NCBI GenBank assembly: GCA_938034615.1
Contig: CALHLW010000093.1
Span: 1 to 57,389 of the forward strand
Length of the DNA: 57,389 bases
Reading direction: 5' to 3'
From: an uncultured Neomegalonema sp.
GTDB taxonomy: Bacteria > Pseudomonadota > Alphaproteobacteria > Rhodobacterales > Rhodobacteraceae
The position numbers and the translations under genes are program-made. Below, piece by piece: positions 1-6,953 of this stretch. Position 1 is the stretch's first letter. Each line of letters opens with the position of its first letter. The notes under the pieces were generated by a model. The model searched no databases. It was not told the DNA's origin and saw only the letters and a list, made by a program, of their open reading frames with translations.

Positions 1-236
1 CCCGTCGCCTTCGACCCGGCTCGCGCAGGCCCGACAGTAACCGTCAGATCACGCGCCGCCACACAGATCAGCCGCCGCAACGCCGATTCCATCGGCACCA
101 GCCGCGCCAGAACCTGCCGCCAAACAACCCGCGTCACCCGATCCCCAGACCCGAGCATGGCAAACAGACCCGCGAGCAGCCCGATCAGCCGCCCCCGGTT
201 CGCTTCCACCATCTCGTCCCAGGGCCAGTGTCGCAC
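1..236 (-). CDS. Unknown protein, 5' part only (runs off the left edge)
   Basis: The minus strand is open from a GTG at 236 to the window edge without a stop, giving about 78 residues. The start was chosen because GGAGA lies 5 bases upstream. The protein begins VRHWPWDEMVEANRGRL and continues with a hydrophobic stretch (GLLAGLFAMLG) and an Arg/Leu-rich segment. I do not recognise the family, and the C-terminus is outside the window. The codon third positions are GC-rich, as expected for a coding frame here. A longer ORF in another frame, starting at 321, is Gly/Ala/Arg-rich and looks like a shadow. Confidence 0.55.
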   Translation of the reverse strand, partial: MRHWPWDEMVEANRGRLIGLLAGLFAMLGSGDRVTRVVWRQVLARLVPMESALRRLICVAARDLTVTVGPARAGSKAT

Positions 237-806
237 ATCGTCTCCGGTCAATTGAACATAACATGAACAAATGATCGGAGTTTTCCCCGGATGTCAAGCG
301 CGCGCTGCTTGGCCTTACCATCCCTCAGTTTTTGTCATCTCCGCGCAAAGCGGGGATCTTTCGCACACCGGGAAATGTCCGCAGCAGCAGGAGATTCCCG
401 CTTTGCGCTGTAATGACAGCATAAGGACGGTTCGCGCTCCGCTGAAACCGAGGAATGGTGAGCTGCCTGGCAGTGGATCAGGTTGAAAACACGGACTTTG
501 TGATGCGTCAGTCCGCTGTGAGCGCATCCTTGCCGTTGTAGGCTCTGCGACAGATGGCAGGGTGTTATCAGTTCCGGTCGTTCGGGCTGGCATGGAAAGC
601 GGGCGCGTTGGTTCGAACGCTGGCGGTCCCGCCATCCCTCTGAATTTACATCGGTATATCAAACACGCATGTGGCGAATTGTGTTGCAGTTTGATCGCCT
701 TATTGGCAACATTTTGTGCATCTGCCTTCGGAAATGTTGATGCCATCCGCAAGGGGGGGCGTCATGGACGGTTCCGCCGGGCGTTTGAAAAGCGAGGGAG
801 CCAAAA
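237..806. other. Intergenic region upstream of the adhesin gene
   Basis: About 570 bases without a convincing gene. It separates the divergent partial gene on the left from the adhesin on the right. The left half holds the REP-like inverted pair at 334-417. The right half must contain the adhesin promoter, but I could not assign one: TTGCAG near 680 with CAACAT 17 bases later is only a weak match. ORFs of 70-145 codons are open here on both strands but have no good ribosome-binding site and no recognisable protein. Confidence 0.6.
334..417. repeat. REP-like inverted pair (BIME-like)
   Basis: Bases 334-359 and the reverse complement of 392-417 match at 22 of 26 positions; both begin GTCAT and share GCGCAAAGCGGG. 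The inner part (343-359 with 392-408) can pair over 17 bases with one G-U wobble, around a 32-base loop. This resembles the paired REP palindromes found between genes in many proteobacteria. No REP-associated transposase is in the window, and no second copy was found. Confidence 0.6.
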
Positions 807-3800
807 ATGACCAATTCTGCGACTGCCAACCGGCCAGCAAGGATCAGCCGCCGTCTGCCCGGCCCGCTCGCTGCCGCGAGTCTGATCGCGCTGGCTCACG
901 CCCTCACGCCAGTCGGCGCGCCGCCCGCCGCCGCCTTCGAATGCACTAATGCCGGGGCAGGGGCGACCAACCCGAATGATGGCGGTATCGGTGCCAACAC
1001 CGCTTGCGGTGACTCGGCCGATGCCAGCGGCAGTGCAGCCACGGCCCTGGGCGCCTCCTCCGATGCCTCCGGCAACTTGACCGTCGCGGTCGGTGCGGTG
1101 TCCAGGGCGACCGGCGGCTTTTCCATCGCGATCGGCAGCGACGGGACCGATATGGACATGTTCGGAGCCAGTGCGTTGTCAGTCAATTCTGTCGCAATCG
1201 GCTCCGACGCCGAGGTCGGCGCTTCGGCGAGGTCCAGCATCGCCATCGGCGCCAGCGCCGACGCTTCGGCGAGTTCCAGCATCGCCATCGGCTCGGAATC
1301 GATCGTGCAGGGCGTCGACACCGTTGTGATCGGCGACGGCGCCAGTGGCTCCCTCGACTCCTCAGTCGTCATCGGCGGAGAAGCCCAGGGATCGGGCACC
1401 GGATCGGTCGCCATCGGCGGTGATGAGAATCTTGACCTTTTAGGGGCGCACGCGGCCAAGGCGAGCACCGTCGCGGTGGGCGCGGATTCCCTGGCCGGCG
1501 AAGTACGGGCGACGGCTATCGGCGCGAATGCGGTCGCGGGCCAGATCGATTCCGTCGCGATCGGTGGCGGCAACACGGCGGCTGTCTCGGCCCGCGCGAC
1601 CGGAACCCAATCCATCGCGATCGGCGGCGGCTCGAGCAATGAGGGAGAGATCGGGGCGAACGCCTCCGGCAACGAGGCCATCGCCATCGGCAACCAGTCG
1701 GTGGCCAGCATGGTCGATACCGTTGCCCTTGGCGGCGGAGCGACAGCATCGGCAGACGATACCTCGGCCATCGGATCGAGGACCAACGCGACGATGCTGG
1801 AGGCCACGGCGGTGGGCAACGAGGCGCAGGCGACCGGGGCCAATGCGACATCGCTGGGCGCGGGTGCCAATGCGGCGAACGACTTCAGCATCGCCATCGG
1901 CGGCGACGCCGGGGACGGGGACGGGGATGGCGCGCAGGCGACTGCTCAAAGCGCGATTGCGCTTGGTGCCGATGCCACTGCGGGCGGCATCGAAGCGGTT
2001 GCGATCGGCAATACCTCGACCAGTCGCGCCGACCAAGGCATCGCGCTCGGAAGCGCAGCCTTCATCGGCAGCACCGGCAGCACAGGAGCCATTGCCATCG
2101 GCGGCGACCTCAATGCGAACGGTGTTGGCGCTCAAGCCAGTGAAATCGGGGCCATCTCTCTCGGGGCCGACTCTATAGCGGCTGGCGATTCAAGCGTCGT
2201 GATCGGCAATGGTGCCGTCAACAACGATTTCAGCTTCGATCGGGCGACCGTTGTGGGCGGCGGTGCAAACGGCGGGGCGGAGGAGGCGACGGCCGTCGGC
2301 GCCAGCGCAACCGTGTTCGGGGTGCGGGCGGTTGCGTTCGGCAGTGATTCCAGCGCGAGCGGCGACGGGTCTCTCGCCGTCGGTAGCGACAGCTCGGTAG
2401 TTGCCGCCGACGCCATCGCCATCGGCGAAGCGGCGGCCATCGCGGATTCGGCGAGCGTCGGAGCCATCGTGATCGGTGGAGATACGAACGGCAATGGTAC
2501 CGGGGCGTCGGCGGATGGTGCGCACACCATCGCCATCGGGTCCGAGGCCTTCGTCTCTACTTCTGGTAATTCGGGGGCCATCGCAATCGGCGGCGATGCA
2601 AATGGTGATGGTCTCGGTGCCGAAGCATCTGCTGTGGGAGCGGTTTCCCTGGGTCCGGATGCACTGGCGGGCGGCGCACTCGGCAATGTCAATGCCACCG
2701 CCATCGGTGCGAGCAGCTCGGCGTTCGGCATTCGCGCAACGGCGGTCGGACACGCGACACAGGCTAGCGGCATCAATTCGACAACATTGGGCAGTTCCTC
2801 TGAGGCCTCCGCCACCGACGCATCGGCGCTCGGGTTCAGCGCAAGTGCGACCGGCGTTCGTGCGACGGCAATCGGACGGACGGCGCAGGCAACCGGGCTG
2901 AACTCCACAACGTTGGGCAGCTCCTCTGTAGCGAGCACCACCAATGCATCGGCGCTCGGGTTCAGTGCGGGTGCAACGGGCACCAATTCGACGGCAATCG
3001 GGGCGGCTTCTCTGGCCTCCGCCACTGACGCATCGGCACTCGGCGCAGGCGCGAGCGCGACCGGCCTTCGTGCGACGGCGCTCGGACGAACAGCGCAGGC
3101 TACCGGGCAAAACGCCACAACAGTGGGCAGTTCCTCTGCCGCGAGGGCCACCAATGCATCGGCACTCGGGTTCAGTGCGGCTGCAACGCGTGCCGATTCG
3201 ACGGCAATCGGGGCGGCTTCTCTGGCCTCTGCCACCAAAGCATCGGCGCTCGGCGTAGACGCGAGCGCGACCGGCATTCTCGCGACGGCGCTCGGGCACG
3301 GCTCACAGGCCGCCGGACTCAATTCGACGACATTGGGCAGTTCCTCGGTGGCGGACGCCGCCAATGCATCGGCACTCGGATTCAGTGCGGATGCAACGGG
3401 TGCCAATTCGACGGCAATCGGGACGACCTCTCTGGCCTCCGCCACCGACGCATCGGCGCTCGGTTTCAACGCAAGTGCGACCGGCGTTCGTGCGACGGCA
3501 ATCGGGCGGACGGCACAGGCTACCGGGCTGAACTCCACAACATTGGGGAGTACCTCTGTAGCGAGCACTACCAATGCATCGGCACTCGGATTCAGTGCGG
3601 ATGCAACGGGCACCAATTCGACGGCAATCGGCGCGGCTTCTCTGGCCTCCGCCACCGACGCATCGGCGCTCGGCGTAGGCGCGAGCGCGACCGGCCTTCG
3701 TGCGACAGCGCTCGGACGGACGGCACAAGCCACCGGGCAAAACGCCACAACAGTGGGCGGTTCCTCTGTAGCGAACGCCACGAATGCATCGGCACTTGGG

Positions 3801-4790
3801 TTCAGTGCGGATGCAACGGGTGCCGATTCGACGGCGCTGGGTGTCCGGGCCAATGCCGCTCATACGGATGCCACCGCAATTGGTGCCGACGCAGCCACCA
3901 CCCGCGCAAATCAGATCGTTCTCGGCACGACGAGTGAAACCTACACCGCGCCCGGTATCACCTCGACGGCCAGTGCAGCAGCACAGGCGGCCGTCAGCGA
4001 TACTGTGTTCTTCGTGACGACTGACGTGGAAGGCAATCTCTCAACGCAAGCCATTGGATCAGGGGGCACCACGTCCAATGGCGGCTTCTCAACCGGACCG
4101 AATGCGTTCGTTGCCGGACCCGGCGATACCGCTGTCGGCATGGATGCGACGGTGCTGTCAGATAACGGCACCGCAATCGGTGACAACGCGATGATCGCGG
4201 CGGACTCATTGAACGCGACAGCCATCGGTCAGGGCGCCAGGGCATTAGCGGCAGGGACCATGGCGCTAGGACAAAATGCACAGGCCACCGGGGTCAACGC
4301 CACTGCGCTCGGTCAGAACAGCTTGGCGGCCCAGGCAAACACGACGGCCATAGGTCAAGGAGTCGCCACGACCCGCGCCAACCAGGTCGCCATCGGCAGT
4401 GCGACCAACACCTATACGCTCTCCGGCGTGACCTCTGAAGCCTCCCGTGCCGCCCAGACCGGACCCACCCAACTCCTCACCACCGACGCCAACGGCAATA
4501 TCGCCTCAGATGGCGGGGCGTTCAGCAACGATCTCGAACGGATCGAGGGCAAAACAGAAGACGCGCTTCAAGGCGTAGCGCTGGCCATCGCGATGACCGG
4601 TTCGTATCTGCCGCAGCCGGGCGAGACGTTCCGCTTTTCGATGAATCTTGGCCACTACGAAGGCAAGTCGGCGTTCTCGGCGAGCGGCGCAGCGCAGGTG
4701 AGTGACAGTATCTACCTGACCGGAGGCCTCGGCGTCGGTTTCAACGAAGGTAACGTCGGGGGTCGGGTCGGCGTCAGCATCGGCTGGTAG
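807..4790 (+). CDS. Trimeric autotransporter adhesin (YadA-type, Hep/Hag head repeats)
   Basis: A 1327-residue surface adhesin of the type Vc family. Residues 1-43 form an extended signal peptide (Arg-rich n-region, hydrophobic core, cleavage near PPAAA-F). From about residue 45 to 1200 nearly everything is 14-residue YadA head repeats of the form xxSxAIGxxAxAxG, which fold as a trimeric left-handed beta-roll. Two neck-like modules are visible, near residues 1032-1080 (ANQIVLGTTSETYT) and 1192-1235 (ANQVAIGSATNTYT). The last 87 residues, starting NDLERIEGKTEDALQG, are the YadA membrane anchor: a short helix, four beta strands and a C-terminal aromatic residue (W). GAGGGAG precedes the ATG. 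Family knowledge says the anchor trimerises in the outer membrane and exports the passenger; the ligand is unknown. There is almost no coiled-coil stalk. Confidence 0.93.
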   Translation: MTNSATANRPARISRRLPGPLAAASLIALAHALTPVGAPPAAAFECTNAGAGATNPNDGGIGANTACGDSADASGSAATALGASSDASGNLTVAVGAVSRATGGFSIAIGSDGTDMDMFGASALSVNSVAIGSDAEVGASARSSIAIGASADASASSSIAIGSESIVQGVDTVVIGDGASGSLDSSVVIGGEAQGSGTGSVAIGGDENLDLLGAHAAKASTVAVGADSLAGEVRATAIGANAVAGQIDSVAIGGGNTAAVSARATGTQSIAIGGGSSNEGEIGANASGNEAIAIGNQSVASMVDTVALGGGATASADDTSAIGSRTNATMLEATAVGNEAQATGANATSLGAGANAANDFSIAIGGDAGDGDGDGAQATAQSAIALGADATAGGIEAVAIGNTSTSRADQGIALGSAAFIGSTGSTGAIAIGGDLNANGVGAQASEIGAISLGADSIAAGDSSVVIGNGAVNNDFSFDRATVVGGGANGGAEEATAVGASATVFGVRAVAFGSDSSASGDGSLAVGSDSSVVAADAIAIGEAAAIADSASVGAIVIGGDTNGNGTGASADGAHTIAIGSEAFVSTSGNSGAIAIGGDANGDGLGAEASAVGAVSLGPDALAGGALGNVNATAIGASSSAFGIRATAVGHATQASGINSTTLGSSSEASATDASALGFSASATGVRATAIGRTAQATGLNSTTLGSSSVASTTNASALGFSAGATGTNSTAIGAASLASATDASALGAGASATGLRATALGRTAQATGQNATTVGSSSAARATNASALGFSAAATRADSTAIGAASLASATKASALGVDASATGILATALGHGSQAAGLNSTTLGSSSVADAANASALGFSADATGANSTAIGTTSLASATDASALGFNASATGVRATAIGRTAQATGLNSTTLGSTSVASTTNASALGFSADATGTNSTAIGAASLASATDASALGVGASATGLRATALGRTAQATGQNATTVGGSSVANATNASALGFSADATGADSTALGVRANAAHTDATAIGADAATTRANQIVLGTTSETYTAPGITSTASAAAQAAVSDTVFFVTTDVEGNLSTQAIGSGGTTSNGGFSTGPNAFVAGPGDTAVGMDATVLSDNGTAIGDNAMIAADSLNATAIGQGARALAAGTMALGQNAQATGVNATALGQNSLAAQANTTAIGQGVATTRANQVAIGSATNTYTLSGVTSEASRAAQTGPTQLLTTDANGNIASDGGAFSNDLERIEGKTEDALQGVALAIAMTGSYLPQPGETFRFSMNLGHYEGKSAFSASGAAQVSDSIYLTGGLGVGFNEGNVGGRVGVSIGW
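2730..3905 (+). repeat. In-frame tandem repeat array in the adhesin: 42-bp unit, 210-bp and 630-bp higher orders
   Basis: Within the adhesin head, five consecutive 210-bp units begin exactly at 2856, 3066, 3276, 3486 and 3696, preceded by a 126-bp partial unit at 2730. Each 210-bp unit encodes five 14-residue head repeats. The first residues of the units run V, L, I, V, L and the second repeats LN, QN, LN, LN, QN. Units 2 and 5 and units 3 and 6 are therefore the closest relatives, which implies a 630-bp super-unit. Near-identical DNA over this length indicates recent amplification or gene conversion. Confidence 0.9.
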
Positions 4791-5090
4791 ATGGACGGCC
4801 TGGCAGCGTTGAAGCGGGAAGGTCACGCCGTCGCGCGGTTTTCGCTTCAGACAGAAATAACGGCAGGAGGGTCGTAAAACCAAGAACGGCTGCTCACCGG
4901 AGCAAATCTCAGCAACCGGAGCGCCTGGCCTGGGTCAGTTCCCATCGTCGCTCGCAGACCAGATCCTCTAAGATGATCGCTTCCGGCGATTTACAAACTT
5001 GGATCTTTGCGATGCAGCACAAAATTTCAACCTGACCTACTACCCACTACCTTGCCCTCATCATCCGCACGTAAAGCGCCTCCAGAAACG
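4791..5090. other. Intergenic region after the adhesin
   Basis: About 300 bases between the adhesin stop and the convergent phasin-like gene's terminator. I see no gene. A short dyad, ATCGC with GCGAT around 4977-4991 and followed by TTTAC, might act as a weak terminator for the adhesin, but it is only five base pairs. Confidence 0.4.
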
Positions 5091-5119
5091 AAAAAAGCCC
5101 CGGACGCGAGGTCCGGGGC
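5091..5119 (-). terminator. Rho-independent terminator of the phasin-like gene
   Basis: Read on the minus strand, the nine-base stem GCCCCGGAC (5111-5119 with 5097-5105) closes a five-base loop and is followed at once by six T residues (5096-5091). It lies 27 bases past the stop codon of the gene ending at 5146. This is the clearest intrinsic terminator in the window. Confidence 0.92.
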
Positions 5120-5145
5120 TTCTCATTCGAAGCATCAATGATCGA

Positions 5146-5835
5146 TCAGGCCGAGAGTGTCTTCGCTTCCTTGATCCAGGCGCTTGGCGTGAACCGGATC
5201 GACTTGATTTCCAGCGAGGCGAGCAGTTTCGTGAATTCAGCCTCGGACATCTTCGCTATCCGGGCGAACGTATCGATCCCGGCACCATGCAGTTTCTTGG
5301 CCGTCGTCGCGCCGATGCCATTGATGCGCGTCAGGTCATCTTTCGCGACCGTCGCCTTCGGTTCTGCGGGCGCTTTTGCTTTTACGACGATGTCTTCCAC
5401 GAGCACATCGGCCCCATTGGCCTTGACTGCGGCGGCGGCTATGGCGGTCGCAGGAGCCTTTTTCACGGGCGCTGGCGCAGGCTTCTTTGCGGGCTTTGGC
5501 TTGGTGGCAGCGGCTACCGTGCTTTTCGCCACAGGCTTCGGTTCGGCCGCAGCCTTCGGTTTAGCCGAAGCCTTGGGTGCAGTGGCTGTCTTTGCGACAG
5601 GCTTGGGCATATCAGGGCTGGACGCTTCATTGCCGCTGGTCAACCGCGTTGCCAGCGTATCCATGCTCTCATTTGCCATACGGGCCAGCGAGGCATTGAT
5701 CGCGAAGACCGGCCCCAGCGGGGTCTTCGACGTCGCGTCGGCCAGCCCCGAAAGTGTGCGTTCGTGCATCCGTCCCAGCGAGGATGCCATTTCGAAAAAC
5801 CGCGATCCTGCCTCTTCCACCATATGCTTTTGCAT
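5146..5835 (-). CDS. Phasin-like protein with Ala/Lys/Pro linker and C-terminal helix-hairpin-helix
   Basis: 229 residues in three parts. Residues 1-66 are amphipathic helix (MVEEAGSRFFEMASSLGRMH onward) resembling granule-binding phasins. Residues 75-165 are an Ala/Lys/Pro-rich, highly basic linker with repeated KP and AAKP-like steps. Residues 168-225 form a helix-hairpin-helix domain around INGIGATTAKKLHGAGIDTF, of the kind seen in DNA-binding proteins and as tails on some other proteins. A strong terminator follows. By analogy with Pseudomonas PhaF, whose AAKP tail binds DNA, the protein could link polyhydroxyalkanoate granules to nucleic acid; that is inference. The phasin assignment is weaker than the HhH one. 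No PHA synthase gene is in the window. Confidence 0.8.
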   Translation of the reverse strand: MQKHMVEEAGSRFFEMASSLGRMHERTLSGLADATSKTPLGPVFAINASLARMANESMDTLATRLTSGNEASSPDMPKPVAKTATAPKASAKPKAAAEPKPVAKSTVAAATKPKPAKKPAPAPVKKAPATAIAAAAVKANGADVLVEDIVVKAKAPAEPKATVAKDDLTRINGIGATTAKKLHGAGIDTFARIAKMSEAEFTKLLASLEIKSIRFTPSAWIKEAKTLSA

Positions 5836-5887
5836 GGCTTACTCCAATGTTGCGTTGCAGCATAAATAACAAAGGCTGCGCTGCGCG

Positions 5888-6724
5888 TCAAGGCGATGGT
5901 GCTTGCCAGGCCCGGATTTCTCCATTTTTTGTGGCTGGATTTGCGCGAAGATAGTGATCGGCCAATCGTTGCAGTGCAATCTTGAGGACGATCTTGGCCG
6001 AGCGCGCCGACCACGACATCTTGGCTTCGACCATTTCCAGACCTTCGAGAAAGCAACAGGTGCGCAGCGCCGCATCCGAAAGACCCGGCCCGAGATCGAC
6101 CAGCGCATCCATTGCCCGCTGTCGCGCCGCCTCCGCTCCGCCATCGACATCACGGTCCTGTGCTGACCCGCCCGCACCCTTCGCACCGGGGGCGAGGAAC
6201 CGCCGCCAATCCTGCGTGACCGCCGGACCAAGTTGCGCGCGTTCGAAATCGGCGCGCAGACGCTCACCGGCGGCGACTTCGTCTTCGGTCAGGTAAGGCT
6301 TTCCTGCTGCGTTCTTGCGGCGAGCCAGCCACCCGAGAGGTGATTCCCCCAGATTGACCGTCATCGCCTGCGGCTCGGTGTCGGGGGCGACTTGGAAGAA
6401 CCGATCCGCTTCCAGAAATTTTGCACGGCGACGGTCGGCGGCATTCGTTCCGGCACGTTTATTCCTGCCACCGCGTGCATAGCGCACGCCGCGCGACGAC
6501 CGGGAGAATTCGCACACGATGCCCCTGGCGATCAACGTCCCGACCTCGCCTTTCGAGACCCGGTTGACGAGAGTGGAGACACCACGTCGCGCGTTGAATA
6601 CGCCTGCGCTGTCTTCGGAAAAGCATAGATATATGAAGACGCTGTCTTGCATCATCAACTGAGTGAGGTGGCGAAGGCGTCGGGAACTGACAGGCGTGGG
6701 AGGGGGAGAAACAGGGTCATTCAT
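5888..6724 (-). CDS. DUF6456 domain protein, probable transcriptional regulator
   Basis: 278 residues from the ATG at 6724 (MNDPVSPPPTPVSSRRLRHL). The open frame extends back to 6811, but that extension would run through the LexA-type box and looks non-coding. Residues about 20-100 look like a degenerate helix-turn-helix region, followed by a basic stretch (GGRNKRAGTNAADRRRAKF). The C-terminal half carries the DUF6456 hallmark SPLGWLARRKNAAGKPYLTE, then GERLRADFERAQLGP and a helical end. This domain is common in alphaproteobacterial proteins annotated as helix-turn-helix; its role is not well defined. The upstream box suggests possible SOS control. Domain call secure, function not. Confidence 0.8.
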   Translation of the reverse strand: MNDPVSPPPTPVSSRRLRHLTQLMMQDSVFIYLCFSEDSAGVFNARRGVSTLVNRVSKGEVGTLIARGIVCEFSRSSRGVRYARGGRNKRAGTNAADRRRAKFLEADRFFQVAPDTEPQAMTVNLGESPLGWLARRKNAAGKPYLTEDEVAAGERLRADFERAQLGPAVTQDWRRFLAPGAKGAGGSAQDRDVDGGAEAARQRAMDALVDLGPGLSDAALRTCCFLEGLEMVEAKMSWSARSAKIVLKIALQRLADHYLRANPATKNGEIRAWQAPSP

Positions 6725-6774
6725 CAAGATATCTTTCGGCGTTGGCTCGGCGTCGGGATGAGTTCCATTGATTA

Positions 6775-6789
6775 GAACAAAAATAGAAC
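6775..6789. promoter_or_regulatory. LexA-type SOS box (GAAC-N7-GAAC)
   Basis: The sequence GAACAAAAATAGAAC is a perfect direct-repeat match to the alphaproteobacterial LexA operator GTTC-N7-GTTC read on the other strand. It lies 50 bases upstream of the DUF6456 gene start and 165 bases upstream of the divergent histidine kinase gene. The spacer is A/T only. An almost identical sequence recurs at 37971-37985. Confidence 0.6.
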
Positions 6790-6953
6790 ATCTGCAAGAC
6801 CGAACGCTCATCCGTACCCCTCTGAAAACGGAACATCGTAAAAGAAAACCGGCACATTTTTAGGCAATATTCTGCCGCCCGGCGTGTTTCAGGCACTCTG
6901 CCTTTACGTAAATTTAGGCGAGGTCTGCACATTGTATCGCTACCGAGAGAAGT

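Noticed and set aside
2132-3853. 573-codon minus-strand ORF inside the adhesin
   Set aside because: It arises because the repeat DNA has no stops on the opposite strand; the translation is a monotonous Ala/Pro/Ser shadow.
2730-3905. Regular direct repeats that might be taken for a CRISPR array
   Set aside because: They are contiguous, in frame, 42-bp based and lack unique spacers; they encode adhesin head repeats.
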